Positions 53,537 to 63,843 of a stretch of 64,000 bases of DNA are shown here, piece after piece. A program made the position numbers and the translations under genes. Each line of letters starts with the position of its first letter. Within the stretch, counting starts at the first letter, position 1. The notes under the pieces are model-generated. The model made no database searches, was not told the origin of the DNA, and was given only the letters and a program-made list of their open reading frames with translations. This DNA comes from Nitrospirota bacterium (GTDB taxonomy: Bacteria > Nitrospirota > Thermodesulfovibrionia > Thermodesulfovibrionales > UBA6898): assembly GCA_016235245.1 (NCBI GenBank), contig JACRLO010000004.1, positions 62,001 to 126,000 on the forward strand, written 5' to 3'.

Positions 53537-54499
53537 ATGAAAGCTCTTGTTACCGGTGCAACAGGATTTATCGGCAGTTTCCTTGTTGAAGCTCTCAGCG
53601 CGAAAGGCTATGACGTTACCTGCCTGGTCAGAAGAACCTCAAATCTCAAATGGTTGGGACATCTCAGACTGCAGTATCTGCAGGCAGATCTTGATGATAC
53701 GGATTCCTATGCGAAGAAACTGGGTGCGTTTGATTATATCTTTCATCTGGCCGGACTCACCAAGGCAGATTCGGCAGGAGATTTTTTTTATGCCAACGCA
53801 GAATGCACAAAAAAACTCATCGCTGCCGCAGCTGAAGTGACCCCGGCCCTGAAAAGATTCCTGCATGTCAGCAGTCTTGCCGCCGCCGGTCCGAGTATTG
53901 AAAGCAGGCCCCTGAACGAAGATTCTCCTTCCTCTCCTGTTTCGGTCTACGGCAAAAGCAAGCTGGAAGGCGAAAAGGCAGTGTTCTCCTGCAAAGGGAT
54001 GCTGCCGGTCACTATTGTCCGGCCCCCTGCGGTGTACGGCCCCCGGGACACTGATTTTTTTCTTGGTTTCAGGGCAGTGCAGAACAGGCTGTTTCCGGAC
54101 TGGGGGAAATCGTCGTATTCTCTCATTTATGTGGAAGACCTTGTGCGGGGAATGATCCTGGCAGCAGAAAATAAAGAGGCTGCGGGTAAGGTCTATTATC
54201 TTGCGGACAACAGAATATATACGAATGACGATATTTTAACAGAGATGTCCAAGACCCTCGGCAGAAAGGCATTCCGCCTGAGGCTGCCGAGGTCTATCCT
54301 GCCTGCCCTTGCCGTTGTGCTTCAAAAAATCCAGAAAAAAGGTATAATTAACCCTGACAAAATTCAGGAGATCCGCCATCCACACTGGACTTGTGATCCG
54401 GCAAAGGCAATGAAGGAACTCGGGTTTCATACAGAGATACCCCTTGGGGAGGGGTTTAAAAAAACAGCAGAATGGTACAGGAAAGAAAAATGGCTATAG
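53537..54499 (+). CDS. NAD(P)-dependent epimerase/dehydratase, candidate ceramide-type reductase
   Basis: A 320-residue extended short-chain dehydrogenase: TGATGFIGS loop (residues 6-14), the Ser-x-Tyr-x-x-x-Lys triad with YGKSK around 145, and a typical C-terminal substrate lobe. On its own it could act on sugars. Next to a serine palmitoyltransferase-like gene and a GNAT-type acyltransferase, it fits the CerR-type reductase of bacterial sphingolipid synthesis. It ends ten bases into the next gene, so the two are coupled. The substrate remains an inference. Confidence 0.82.
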   Translation: MKALVTGATGFIGSFLVEALSAKGYDVTCLVRRTSNLKWLGHLRLQYLQADLDDTDSYAKKLGAFDYIFHLAGLTKADSAGDFFYANAECTKKLIAAAAEVTPALKRFLHVSSLAAAGPSIESRPLNEDSPSSPVSVYGKSKLEGEKAVFSCKGMLPVTIVRPPAVYGPRDTDFFLGFRAVQNRLFPDWGKSSYSLIYVEDLVRGMILAAENKEAAGKVYYLADNRIYTNDDILTEMSKTLGRKAFRLRLPRSILPALAVVLQKIQKKGIINPDKIQEIRHPHWTCDPAKAMKELGFHTEIPLGEGFKKTAEWYRKEKWL

Positions 54500-55689
54500 A
54501 AAAAAATACTGACCTCTTTGAAAAATGCTTTAAATTTACCAGAGCAAAAGAACTCATGGCGGTCGGCCTTTATCCCTATTTCAGAGTGATTGAGAGCGCA
54601 CAGGACCCTGAGGTGGTAATTAAGGGCAGGAAGATGATCATGGTGGGGTCGAACAATTATCTCGGGTTGACGAACCATCCGAAAGTGAAAGAGGCCTGTA
54701 TCGAGGCAGTGCGGAAATACGGCTCCGGCTGTGCAGGTTCCCGCTTCCTAAACGGAACGCTCGATATCCATGTGCAGCTTGAGGAGAAACTCGCCCGCTT
54801 TATCAGAAAAGAGGCGGCCCTTGTCTTTTCAACAGGATTCCAGGTTAATCTCGGTGTAATATCTGCGCTGGTCGGGAAGAACGACCTCGTTATCATTGAC
54901 AAAATGGACCATGCAAGCATTATCGACGGCTGCAGGCTTACGTACGGCGGCGTAAAGAAGTATCGGCACAATGACATGGCAGACCTTGAGCGGGTGCTCC
55001 AGGAAAACGCTGACAAGAGAAAAATCATTATTGTTGACGGCGTATTCAGCATGGAAGGAGACATCGTCAACCTGCCGAAAGTCGTTGAGCTTGCAAAAGC
55101 TTACGGCGCACGGCTTATGGTGGACGACGCACATGGCGTTGGCGTGCTCGGCAAGACCGGCAGAGGCACTGCCGAGCATTTTGGTCTTGAGAAGGATGTC
55201 GATCTCATCATGGGGACGTACAGCAAGTCCCTTGCATCCATCGGCGGCTTTATTGCAGGATCAGCAGAGGTGATCCATTACATCAAGCATTTTTCCCGTG
55301 CACTTATATTCAGTGCAAGCCCTCCGCCTGCTTCAGTGGCTGCGGTAAGCGCTGCGCTCGATATTATCGAAAACGAGCCTGAGAGGATCGACCAGCTCTG
55401 GAAGAACACGCATAAGATGCTGAAAGGATTCCGTGATCTCGGATTCGAGATAGGCCCGAGCGAGACGCCGATCATACCGGTCATTGTCGGTGAAAATGAG
55501 ATAGCCTTCAAGGCCGCGATGATGCTTCAGGACGAGGGAGTATTTGTAAATGTCGCCATCAGCCCTGCCGTGCCGGAAGGTCAGGCCCTCATCAGGACAA
55601 GCTATATGGCGACCCATACCGAGGAACAGCTCGACAGGGTGTTGGCCGCCTTTGAGAAGGTCGGAAAGGCCCTCGAACTGATCGACTGA
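54490..55689 (+). CDS. spt: Alpha-oxoamine synthase, probable serine palmitoyltransferase
   Basis: A 399-residue PLP enzyme of the AONS/KBL/SPT group. PLP Lys246 is in GTYSKSLAS; ring-stacking His in [12 protein letters not shown]-contact DDAHGVG. The N-terminal part [16 protein letters not shown] and [19 protein letters not shown] is closest in style to the serine palmitoyltransferases of Bacteroidetes and related Gram-negatives, which condense serine with an acyl-CoA or acyl-ACP to start sphingolipids. Biotin synthesis (AONS) is the main alternative, but no bio gene is near. The start is ATG 54490 with AGGAAAG upstream. Confidence 0.85.
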   Translation: MAIEKNTDLFEKCFKFTRAKELMAVGLYPYFRVIESAQDPEVVIKGRKMIMVGSNNYLGLTNHPKVKEACIEAVRKYGSGCAGSRFLNGTLDIHVQLEEKLARFIRKEAALVFSTGFQVNLGVISALVGKNDLVIIDKMDHASIIDGCRLTYGGVKKYRHNDMADLERVLQENADKRKIIIVDGVFSMEGDIVNLPKVVELAKAYGARLMVDDAHGVGVLGKTGRGTAEHFGLEKDVDLIMGTYSKSLASIGGFIAGSAEVIHYIKHFSRALIFSASPPPASVAAVSAALDIIENEPERIDQLWKNTHKMLKGFRDLGFEIGPSETPIIPVIVGENEIAFKAAMMLQDEGVFVNVAISPAVPEGQALIRTSYMATHTEEQLDRVLAAFEKVGKALELID

Positions 55690-55693
55690 TTCC

Positions 55694-56797
55694 TTGGACG
55701 TTAAAGAAGTCATTGCATCAAAAGATCTTGACCGTTTCATAGAACTGTCGTTTTCACTTTACCGGAACTACCCTCACTATGTTCCTCAGCTCAGAAAAGA
55801 GCTGAGAGACCAGTTTTCCCGAAAGAACCCTTTTTTTATGCATGCTGAGGTCAAATACTTTGTTGCGGAAAAAGAGGGCAGGATTGTCGGCAGGATCTGT
55901 TCCATTATCAATAAGCGTCACCGGGAATTCCAACAGGAGGATGCAGGCTTCTTCGGCTTCTTTGAATCCATAAACGACATCGATGTTGCCAAATCCCTGC
56001 TCGATGTTGTATCTGCCGACCTCAAGGCAGAAGGCATGAAGGTTATGCGGGGGCCGATGAACTTTTCGACCAATGAAGAATGCGGCTTCCTGATCGAAGG
56101 CTATGATGAGCACCCGATGCTTATGACGCCGTATAACCCTTCCTACTATAACAATCTCATGGAGTCCTGCGGCATGGGGAAGTCAAAAGACCTCTATGCC
56201 TTTATTCACGAAGTGCAGCAAAGCCTTCCCGAAAAAGTGCTGCGTGTTGCTGCGATTGCCGAGAAACGCGGTATAACAGTCAGACCCGTAAACAAGAAGA
56301 GGTTCGATAACGAGATGCTCGTCTTCAGGGAGGTATACAACGATGCCTGGGAGAAGAACTGGGGCTTTATCCCTCTTACCGACGAAGAGATTTTTTATCT
56401 CGGCGAGCGGTTGAAGCAGATCGTAGTACCTGAACTGACCCTGATTGCCGAGGATAACGGAAAACCGGTAGGTTTTCTGGGTATGGTACCTGACTTCAAT
56501 ATCGTGCTGAAGAAGATGAACGGAAATATCAACCCTCTCACGATCATGAAAGCCCTGTATTATTCGCGTAAGATTAGGGACCTCAGGCTCCTTCTCCTGG
56601 GCATCAAGAAACAGTACCGCAATAAGGGTGTTGATGCGTTGCTCTTCCGGGAGGGGTTCAGGGGGCTCAGGGAGGGAAAATATCAGCGGGTGGAGTTTTC
56701 CTGGATACTTGAGGACAACATTCCGGTGCAGAGGATCGTGGAGATGGCCGGCGGCAGGCTCTATAAGAAATACCGGATTTACGAGAAAGCGCTATAA
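55694..56797 (+). CDS. GNAT-fold N-acyltransferase, candidate bacterial ceramide synthase
   Basis: A 367-residue soluble protein of two GNAT-like halves (the N-terminal half with GPMNFSTNEECGFLIEGYDEHPMLMTPYNPSYY, the C-terminal half with LLLLGIKKQYRNKGVDALLF, a coenzyme-A or ACP loop). This family was described in bacterial sphingolipid clusters as the N-acylation enzyme. It follows the spt gene by four bases with a TTG start and no clear ribosome site, so it should be translationally coupled. The role is inferred mainly from its neighbours. Confidence 0.75.
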   Translation: MDVKEVIASKDLDRFIELSFSLYRNYPHYVPQLRKELRDQFSRKNPFFMHAEVKYFVAEKEGRIVGRICSIINKRHREFQQEDAGFFGFFESINDIDVAKSLLDVVSADLKAEGMKVMRGPMNFSTNEECGFLIEGYDEHPMLMTPYNPSYYNNLMESCGMGKSKDLYAFIHEVQQSLPEKVLRVAAIAEKRGITVRPVNKKRFDNEMLVFREVYNDAWEKNWGFIPLTDEEIFYLGERLKQIVVPELTLIAEDNGKPVGFLGMVPDFNIVLKKMNGNINPLTIMKALYYSRKIRDLRLLLLGIKKQYRNKGVDALLFREGFRGLREGKYQRVEFSWILEDNIPVQRIVEMAGGRLYKKYRIYEKAL

Positions 56798-56824
56798 TTA
56801 CGTATTGCTGGCCATAGCAATCAA

Positions 56825-58093
56825 TCAATTGATCTTTTTCAGCACCAGCACTGCATTCACCCCGCCGAAACCGAAGGAGTTTACCATAGCGGTCCCTATC
56901 TCCGCGGATTGTGCTTCCCGCACGACGGAAAGCAGTATCTTCTCATCCTGTTCTGAAAGATTGATCGTAGGCAATAGGGTGGATTGACTGATGGCCATGG
57001 CAGTGCAGGCTGTTTCGAAGGCGCCTGATGCGGCCAACATGTGACCGGACATGGATTTTATGGCGGTCACCGGTATGCGGGCGGCTTGCTCTCCAAAGAC
57101 GAGATGGATTGCCTCGCATTCGGCAATGTCTCCCACAGGGGTTGATGTGCCATGGCTGCTTATCAGATCGACATCCGATGGTGTAATCCCTCCAGCGGTC
57201 AAGGCGCTATTCATTGCCCTTGCCTCTCCTTCGGCAAGCGGCTGTGTCTGATGAAAGGCATCAACCGAGTTGCCATACCCGATGATCTCGGCATAGATTC
57301 TCGCCCCCCGTCTTTGTGCGGCTTCATATTCTTCAAGAACGACAATGCAGGCACCTTCAGAGAGCACAAAGCCATCGCGATGTCTGTCAAAGGGTCTGCT
57401 TGCGCTCTGATCAGGGATTTTCGACAGCGCCCCGGCACTGCCATAGCCTTCCAGACACGTTCTGCAGAGCGGTGCATCAGCGCCTCCTGCAATGACCGGG
57501 CCTGTAAAGCCCGCCTTGATCATACGGTAGGCCTCACCGATTGCATTGGTGCCGGAGCTGCAGGCGTTCGAAATGCCGAGGCAGTATCCTTTCAGTCCAA
57601 GTTTTTGGGCGGTATAGGACGCTGCCATGCTTATGGTCGTCGAGGGCATGAGGTAGGGGGAAAAACGGCGGTTTCTTGTCCTGCGGCCGGTATCAGGGAG
57701 CTGAGCGCTGAGAGCCATTTCGATCGTTCTGATGCCGCCCCTGCTCGATCCGATGATTACGCCGCCGGAATTCAGATAGTTGATCTGCTGTGGCGTGGCG
57801 CCTTCTCCCTCCCCCGCCTGCGTGACCAGCCCGGCATCTTCCGCAGCCATAAGCGCTGCCTTTACCGCATACTGCGCAAAGGGATCAAGTCGTCGTATCT
57901 CCTTTACGCTTAGATAAGGGACAGGATCAAAACCCTTCACTTCGCCGCAGACCTTCCATGGTATGCCGTCCGTCTTAAAACGCGTAACAGGAGCAATCCC
58001 TGATCGCTGCCTGCAGGCAGCTTCCCAGGAAGCATTAAAGGTGCTTCCCAGCGGCGTTACGGCCCCGATTCCTGTTAATGCGATCCGATGCAT
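56825..58093 (-). CDS. Beta-ketoacyl-ACP synthase II-type enzyme
   Basis: 422 residues of the FabF/KAS family, with the Cys-His-His triad: Cys in SNACSSGTNA, His in SSHGTSTPVGD, His in SMSGHMLAASGA; Lys in the same loop region. It extends fatty acyl-ACP by two carbons in the cytoplasm. It converges on the sphingolipid-type operon with only 27 bases between the stops. It may be ordinary FabF or a dedicated chain-elongating enzyme for that pathway. The start is taken at ATG 58093 (MHRIALTGIG); the longer frame has no conserved residues. Confidence 0.88.
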   Translation of the reverse strand: MHRIALTGIGAVTPLGSTFNASWEAACRQRSGIAPVTRFKTDGIPWKVCGEVKGFDPVPYLSVKEIRRLDPFAQYAVKAALMAAEDAGLVTQAGEGEGATPQQINYLNSGGVIIGSSRGGIRTIEMALSAQLPDTGRRTRNRRFSPYLMPSTTISMAASYTAQKLGLKGYCLGISNACSSGTNAIGEAYRMIKAGFTGPVIAGGADAPLCRTCLEGYGSAGALSKIPDQSASRPFDRHRDGFVLSEGACIVVLEEYEAAQRRGARIYAEIIGYGNSVDAFHQTQPLAEGEARAMNSALTAGGITPSDVDLISSHGTSTPVGDIAECEAIHLVFGEQAARIPVTAIKSMSGHMLAASGAFETACTAMAISQSTLLPTINLSEQDEKILLSVVREAQSAEIGTAMVNSFGFGGVNAVLVLKKIN

Positions 58094-58245
58094 AGTAAAC
58101 CATATTACCACAAATGGTTTACCACTTTCTTTTTTCGGCTGCCGCATCTCGATGAGGTATCCTCCCTGATTCATAACACAAAACTTGCATAAAGATTTTT
58201 AATTAGAGGATAATAATAAGCTTTTAATCCTTGCAAGGAGAGGGT

Positions 58246-59040
58246 GTGGCCGGGGAACTTCTGAAAAGAAGACGTGAAGAGCTGGGGCTTGACCTGAAAC
58301 AAACGGCAGATCTTCTGAAGATCAAGGAAGACTACCTTGCGTCAATTGAAAATGACCTCTTCGAGAAGCTTCCTGTTGCGGTATATACCATAGGTTATAT
58401 CCGCTGCTATGCGGCGTATCTGCATATCGATCCTGAACCGATCATCGCCATTTATACGGGACATCTTACCCAGCCCAAGCCATCGACTATTTTCCCTGTA
58501 GCTTCTTCTAAGAAGAAGATCCCTTTTTATTATTACGTGATTCCTGCATTTGTGATAATTCTTCTTATTCTTGGTGTTTTCATCCTGGGACAGGGAAGAG
58601 CAGTGCCCGAGAAACAAATGGCGGCAGTGCCCGCCCCGCCTGTACAGCGCGTCGAGCCGGTCCCGGCAGAGCGGCAGCCGTCGCGGCCTGAGAACGAAAC
58701 CGGCCGATCACAGTCTCAGGCAGTGCCGCCGGCTGTAAGCAGCCAGGCAACCGGTATTCAGAAGCCTCAGGTCTCCGGTGAGCACAGTCTTGTGATTACT
58801 GCAGATGATCTGACCTGGATGCATATCAAGTTTTCAAACGGCAAATATGAAGAGGTACTGCTCAGGCCGGGCACGACCCGGACCTGGCAGTTTGCTGACA
58901 AGGCGGTGCTGAAGCTTGGCAACGCAGGCGGCATCAGGTTGAATCTCGACGGAAAGGATATTGGCTCGCCGGGGAGCCTTGGCCAGGTTATGACCCTGGT
59001 TTTTCCTGAAAATCAGCAGATCAACAGGCAGGGTGAGTAG
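58246..59040 (+). CDS. RodZ-like membrane protein with N-terminal helix-turn-helix
   Basis: 264 residues. N-terminal Xre-type HTH (GELLKRRREELGLDLKQTADLLKI), one transmembrane helix (about residues 95-117), a Pro/Glu/Gln-rich linker, and a C-terminal DUF4115 beta domain (about 175-260; DDLTWMHIKFSNGKYEEVLLRPG). This is the RodZ layout, which links MreB to the cell wall in rod-shaped cells. GTG start 58246 with AAGGAGAGGG upstream. No mreB gene is nearby. Nine bases before the next gene. Confidence 0.82.
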   Translation: MAGELLKRRREELGLDLKQTADLLKIKEDYLASIENDLFEKLPVAVYTIGYIRCYAAYLHIDPEPIIAIYTGHLTQPKPSTIFPVASSKKKIPFYYYVIPAFVIILLILGVFILGQGRAVPEKQMAAVPAPPVQRVEPVPAERQPSRPENETGRSQSQAVPPAVSSQATGIQKPQVSGEHSLVITADDLTWMHIKFSNGKYEEVLLRPGTTRTWQFADKAVLKLGNAGGIRLNLDGKDIGSPGSLGQVMTLVFPENQQINRQGE

Positions 59041-59049
59041 CCGGCTTTC

Positions 59050-60648
59050 GTGAAAGAGGTAATAAACAAAAGAGCATTTCCCAGAAGAAAGCTTGATCTC
59101 ACCTTTGACCTTATCGTGAACGGTCAGGCCGTTTCTGCGGTTGCGACAGATTTTTCTCCAACCGGCATTGCCATTTTTATCAAGGGCATGTCAGAGCTCA
59201 ATTCCCAAGTCCTCGATCTGAAGATCAGGGACATCAACCTCAATGCCTCCGGCAAGATCATCTGGAAAAGGGAGATGTTTGCCGGCCTGAAGGTAGGCGT
59301 TATCAGAATGGGGCCTCTGGAAGGAATGCTGGGCTACTATCGGCTTTCGGACCTTCTCTCAGGTATACAAAGGGCGCGCAAATCGGGAGTCCTGCATATC
59401 GAAACAGAGCAATCACACCGAAAGATATATTTTAAGGATGGGGAGATGGTCTTTTCACTGTCTGACCCGAAGGAAGAACCGCCTGGTGCCATGCTTCGTG
59501 CGTCAGAACCTCAGGACCTGGTTCAGGCAGCGCATCAGAGCGCTGCGTCGGTTATCATGAACCTCTGTACGGCTGAAGATGCGAAGTTCATATTCAGGGA
59601 AGAGCCCCTGCCGGGAGGGGAAATTATACAACTGAATCTGAATACAAGCGATCTCCTGTATCGCGGCGCCAGAAAGGCAGAATGTATTGATGCCTTCAAA
59701 CGCAGATATCTCCCTCACCATACCACGGTATCCATTTCATCTGACATAAGCAGTATCCTGGATCGACTGGTGCTTGAGGCGCGGGACAAAGAGATCCTCT
59801 CGCTGATAAACGCCAAGGTTTCGCTCAGCGAGATCCTCGCGGTCTCTCCCTCGAATGAGGAAGATACCCTCAGAGCGGTTTACGCACTCTTTAGCGCCCG
59901 GTTGCTTGAGATGGAGGCAGAGACTGCGGGGGAAAGCCCTCAGGAACATATGATTGCACCCGAGGGAACGTCGATTGATCCTGGACTTGCCGAGAGGATC
60001 GATAAGATTTACCACGAGCACAAAACGCTCGGGTATCAGGGAGTGCTCGGCCTGCTGCCGGGAGCAACATCTTCCGAGATCAAGCATGCGTATCATGCAC
60101 TGGCAAAGGAATACCATCCGGACCGTTATTTATTCGTTCAGTCCGGGGAGTTGAAGGAAAAACTCAACGTTATTTTTGCCTATATTAATGAAGCATACCG
60201 GGAGCTTTCGAGGTCCGGCAGCAGCAGTCAACAGCAGACGCAGACTGCCGCCCCCCAGGCGGAACCTCAGGGCACGAACAACAAGACTATGGCTCAGGGG
60301 AAATACCGGCAGGGCCGGCAAAGCCTGAACAATCAGGATAATGAGAATGCCATGACTTTTTTGGGTCAGGCAGTATACCTTGATGATTCAGTGCCTGATT
60401 ATCATTTTTTTTATGGCATTGCCCTGCTCAGAAACAAGAAGATCAAGGAAGCCGAGGCGTCGATACTCAAGGCAGTTTCTCTCTCCCCCCATAATGCTGA
60501 CTATGTTGCAGAGCTTGGCCATATCTATTTGAAGCTCGGTTTTATGCTCAGGGCGAAGAATACCTTTGATAAAGCACTCAAGATCAATCCTCACCAGGCA
60601 GATGCCGCCGAAGGGATGAAAAAAATCGTTGAGTTGCAGAAAGATTAA
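59050..60648 (+). CDS. PilZ-DUF4388-DnaJ-TPR fusion protein
   Basis: 532 residues in four parts: an N-terminal PilZ domain (about 5-95) with both c-di-GMP-binding motifs (RxxxR, here RAFPR, and DxSxxG, here DFSPTG); a DUF4388 region (about 100-190); a J domain (about 330-385) with HPD in YHPDRYLF; and C-terminal TPR repeats (about 410-530). It probably couples c-di-GMP to chaperone or assembly work, for example of pili or flagella. It starts at GTG 59050, nine bases after the RodZ-like gene. Confidence 0.85.
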   Translation: MKEVINKRAFPRRKLDLTFDLIVNGQAVSAVATDFSPTGIAIFIKGMSELNSQVLDLKIRDINLNASGKIIWKREMFAGLKVGVIRMGPLEGMLGYYRLSDLLSGIQRARKSGVLHIETEQSHRKIYFKDGEMVFSLSDPKEEPPGAMLRASEPQDLVQAAHQSAASVIMNLCTAEDAKFIFREEPLPGGEIIQLNLNTSDLLYRGARKAECIDAFKRRYLPHHTTVSISSDISSILDRLVLEARDKEILSLINAKVSLSEILAVSPSNEEDTLRAVYALFSARLLEMEAETAGESPQEHMIAPEGTSIDPGLAERIDKIYHEHKTLGYQGVLGLLPGATSSEIKHAYHALAKEYHPDRYLFVQSGELKEKLNVIFAYINEAYRELSRSGSSSQQQTQTAAPQAEPQGTNNKTMAQGKYRQGRQSLNNQDNENAMTFLGQAVYLDDSVPDYHFFYGIALLRNKKIKEAEASILKAVSLSPHNADYVAELGHIYLKLGFMLRAKNTFDKALKINPHQADAAEGMKKIVELQKD

Positions 60649-60845
60649 CGGGACTTAAAGCCGGGGCAGCCCTCAAAGCCAAGGCATCCCCCTGCCTTTT
60701 TTCTGAGCATGCAGTCCGTATTGATACATATGGATACGTTGTCGCCATATGCCCTGCCGGCTCTCCCGGTCTGTTTGGCCGAAGATGAGTTCGGGATGTC
60801 GCTTTTATCGGCAATGCCCTTATGTCTTGTCGAACGTGTTTTCAT
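60645..60845 (-). CDS. Small Cys-motif protein overlapping the end of the PilZ fusion gene
   Basis: A 66-residue frame on the minus strand, ending at TAA 60645-60647 inside the previous gene's stop. The C-terminus reads ICINTDCMLRKKAGGCLGFEGCPGFK, four Cys in a compact pattern that looks like a genuine metal-binding element. No ribosome binding site is clear before ATG 60845, and the region upstream is non-coding. It could be a real small metalloprotein or a fortuitous frame. Confidence 0.45.
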   Translation of the reverse strand: MKTRSTRHKGIADKSDIPNSSSAKQTGRAGRAYGDNVSICINTDCMLRKKAGGCLGFEGCPGFKSR

Positions 60846-60941
60846 ATATGTTGCGTTAGGCCAATGGCAGAAGACTTGAGCCAACCTGCTTCCGGCTGGT
60901 TGAATGAGCTTTTTTATATCATAATATAAGCAGACCCTGTT

Positions 60942-62354
60942 ATGAAAGAACCAGACATAGATATCATGAGAGCAGACAACCTCATAGAAAAAACCGAGCA
61001 GGCTATTGTCAAAAACGGTCTTCTCGCAGAAGGCGATTCTGTTGTCGTCGGTTTTTCCGGCGGCCCTGATTCTACCTGTCTTCTGTATCTGCTGCATACG
61101 CTTAAGGAAAAATATCAACTGCGCATATGCGCACTTTATATCAACCACAACCTCAGGCCCGATGAGGTGCCTGCAGAGATAGCGTTCTGCCGGAAATTCT
61201 GCGAGGATCTTGGCATACCGTTCATGGTTGAATCGGTCGATGTCATTTCGTTTAGTGAAGAACACCGCATGAACAGGCAGGAAGCTGCGAGGGAACTCAG
61301 GTATCAGGCCTTCGGGAAGGCGTCTGCTGAAATAGGGGCGAACAAGGTGGCGCTTGCCCATAATGCCGATGATCAGGCAGAAACCCTGTTGATGAGACTG
61401 GTCAGGGGAGCAGGACCCGCAGGGCTTTCCGGCATACCCGTGAAGCGGGGCAACATCATACGGCCCCTTCTGGAAACAGGAAAGCAGGAGATTGAGAGGT
61501 TCCTTGTGGGCAGGGACATCGTGGCGGTCATCGATTCCTCCAACCGTAAAGAAGACTACTTCAGGAACATGGTAAGGCTGAGGCTCATGCCAATACTGAA
61601 GCAGGCGAACCCGCAGCTTCTGCAGTCGCTTGGCCATACCATGGAGATCCTGCGGGAAGAAGAGCGCTACTTCGAGATCCTTGTTACCAAGACGCTGATG
61701 AAGCTCATCAGCAGAAAGTCCCAAAAGAGGATCGAGCTGTTTCTGTCTCCCCTGGAGGCAATGGAAACGGTCATTCTCAGGAGAGTCCTCAGGCGGGCGC
61801 TCAGCGAAACAGAAGGACTGAGGGGCATAGGCTTTCTCCATATCGAAGACATCATTGCTCTTATCAAGAATGGCAAGAGCGGGGACAGGCTTATGCTGCC
61901 AAGGGACATTCGCGTGATCAAGGATTACGCTCTCCTTGTGATTACGTCCGAGGAGCCCCTGCGTATTGCAGAGTATACTCTCGATCTGCCGGGCGAGGCG
62001 GTCATTGTGGGTGCCGGACAGGTGGTGACTGCGGCCAGAGAAGAGGGAACTGAGCAGCTGGGCGACGGGAAATCGTCAGTGGTCCTTGATGCAGAGAAGC
62101 TGCGGTTTCCGCTTACGGTGAGGCCGCGCAGAACAGGAGACTTCTTTTACCCCATGGGATTTGGCAGGAAAAAGAAGCTCCAGGATTTTCTTGTGGACAT
62201 GAAGGTGCCGCGCGATGAGCGCGACAGTATACCGGTAGTTGTTTCCGGAGATGATATCGCCTGGATAGCCGGATACCGGGCAGATGAAAGGTTCAAGGTG
62301 AGAGATCAGACGAAAAAGTTTGTGAGACTTGGTATAGTAAAAGGGAAATTTTAG
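60942..62354 (+). CDS. tilS: tRNA(Ile)-lysidine synthase
   Basis: A 470-residue enzyme that attaches lysine to C34 of tRNA-Ile(CAU), changing it to read AUA. The PP-loop VVGFSGGPDSTCLLYLL is intact and the following RQEAARELRYQAF region matches the family, with TilS-type middle and C-terminal domains. ATG 60942 has no clear ribosome binding site; ATG 60966 is a possible alternative. Upstream of gltX. Confidence 0.93.
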   Translation: MKEPDIDIMRADNLIEKTEQAIVKNGLLAEGDSVVVGFSGGPDSTCLLYLLHTLKEKYQLRICALYINHNLRPDEVPAEIAFCRKFCEDLGIPFMVESVDVISFSEEHRMNRQEAARELRYQAFGKASAEIGANKVALAHNADDQAETLLMRLVRGAGPAGLSGIPVKRGNIIRPLLETGKQEIERFLVGRDIVAVIDSSNRKEDYFRNMVRLRLMPILKQANPQLLQSLGHTMEILREEERYFEILVTKTLMKLISRKSQKRIELFLSPLEAMETVILRRVLRRALSETEGLRGIGFLHIEDIIALIKNGKSGDRLMLPRDIRVIKDYALLVITSEEPLRIAEYTLDLPGEAVIVGAGQVVTAAREEGTEQLGDGKSSVVLDAEKLRFPLTVRPRRTGDFFYPMGFGRKKKLQDFLVDMKVPRDERDSIPVVVSGDDIAWIAGYRADERFKVRDQTKKFVRLGIVKGKF

Positions 62355-62430
62355 AGGGTGGGGGCAGGACTGTCAGCCACATGCTCAACAATACGTTACA
62401 AAACGCAATTAATTGGTTCAGGAGGTTATT

Positions 62431-63843
62431 TTGGCAGAACAGATTAGGGTAAGATTTGCACCCAGTCCGACAGGACATCTTCATATAGGCGGTGCGCGCA
62501 CGGCCCTTTTTAACTGGCTCTATGCGCGCCACAGTGGCGGGACTTTTATTCTCCGGATCGAGGATACGGACAGGACGCGCTCGACCGATGAATATATCGA
62601 GGCGATCATCGAGGGCATGAAATGGCTTGACCTTGACTGGCAGGAAGGTCCGTTCAGGCAGACAGACCGGTTCGACGTGTACAGAAATTATGTCGAAAAA
62701 CTGGTGCAGGAAGGTAAGGCATATCACTGCTACTGCTCTGTTGAAGAACTCGAGCAGCGCAGGCATCTTGCCATAGCGCAGGGCAAGCCGCAGAAATACG
62801 ACGGCAGATGCCGGGACCTCAGAGAGCCGATCCCGGGCAGGGTCCCTGTTGTCAGGTTCAAGACCCCGCAGCAGGGAGAGACCGTTGTTGATGACCTGAT
62901 CAGGGGCAGGGTGGTCTTTGAGAACGCTCAGCTCGATGACCTGATCATCCTCCGCTCTGACAATACCCCTACCTATAATTTCACGGTTGTTGTCGATGAC
63001 GTAGATATGCGGATCACCCATGTCATCCGCGGCGACGACCACCTCAACAACACCCCCAAGCAGATCCATATCTACCAGGCCCTCGGATACGAGACACCAA
63101 GATTTGCTCATCTGCCGATGATACTCGGTGCAGACAAAACGCGCCTGTCAAAGCGCCATGGAGCGACCTCGGTCATGGCCTATTACGAGATGGGTTATCT
63201 GCCGGATGCCCTCGTAAACTATCTGGTGCGCCTCGGCTGGTCGCACGGCGATCAGGAGGTCTTCAGCCGCGAAGAACTGGTCAGCTATTTTTCTTTTGAA
63301 AATGTCGGCAATGCAGCAGCAGTCTTTAATCCGGAAAAACTGCTCTGGCTGAACCAGCAATATATCATGGCAACTGCTCCGGAGAAGCTTGCCGAACTCG
63401 TACTGCCTTTTCTGAAAAAGGAACAGACCATTTCTGAGGGACAGGCGCTGGACATGGCGTGGCTTGCCAGCGCAGTAAAGACCCTGCAGGAGAGGGCAAA
63501 GACGCTGGTCGAGCTTGCAACGTCGCTTCGTTACTATATCGTTGAGGATGTGACTTTTGACGAGAAGGCAAAGGAAAAGTTCCTGAATGAAAAGAGCCTG
63601 CCGCTGCTCAATGACCTGAAGGATGCGCTTGCATTGCATGCTGACTTCTCTCATGCTGGGCTGGAGCCGGTCTTCAAGGGTATTGTCGAAAAGCATGGCG
63701 TGAAACTCGGCGCCCTTGCACAGCCCGTGCGTGTTGCCATGACCGGTGGCACGGAAAGTCCGGGCATCTATGAGGTGCTTGAAGTGTTAGGCAAAGAGAC
63801 GACCCTGAAGAGGCTTGAAAAGGCAATCAGTATTCTTGCGTGA
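62431..63843 (+). CDS. gltX: Glutamyl-tRNA synthetase
   Basis: A 470-residue class I synthetase for tRNA-Glu. HIGH motif [12 protein letters not shown] at the N-terminus, KMSKS motif [11 protein letters not shown]-terminal anticodon-binding domain. Start TTG 62431 behind AGGAGG at six-base spacing; a longer frame from TTG 62413 exists but its start lies inside the ribosome site. The following 157 bases to the window end show no feature. Confidence 0.96.
   Translation: MAEQIRVRFAPSPTGHLHIGGARTALFNWLYARHSGGTFILRIEDTDRTRSTDEYIEAIIEGMKWLDLDWQEGPFRQTDRFDVYRNYVEKLVQEGKAYHCYCSVEELEQRRHLAIAQGKPQKYDGRCRDLREPIPGRVPVVRFKTPQQGETVVDDLIRGRVVFENAQLDDLIILRSDNTPTYNFTVVVDDVDMRITHVIRGDDHLNNTPKQIHIYQALGYETPRFAHLPMILGADKTRLSKRHGATSVMAYYEMGYLPDALVNYLVRLGWSHGDQEVFSREELVSYFSFENVGNAAAVFNPEKLLWLNQQYIMATAPEKLAELVLPFLKKEQTISEGQALDMAWLASAVKTLQERAKTLVELATSLRYYIVEDVTFDEKAKEKFLNEKSLPLLNDLKDALALHADFSHAGLEPVFKGIVEKHGVKLGALAQPVRVAMTGGTESPGIYEVLEVLGKETTLKRLEKAISILA

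Noticed and set aside
60645-61841. 398-codon minus-strand frame
   Set aside because: Most of it is antisense to tilS. Only the last 66 residues, outside tilS, look possibly real and are listed separately.
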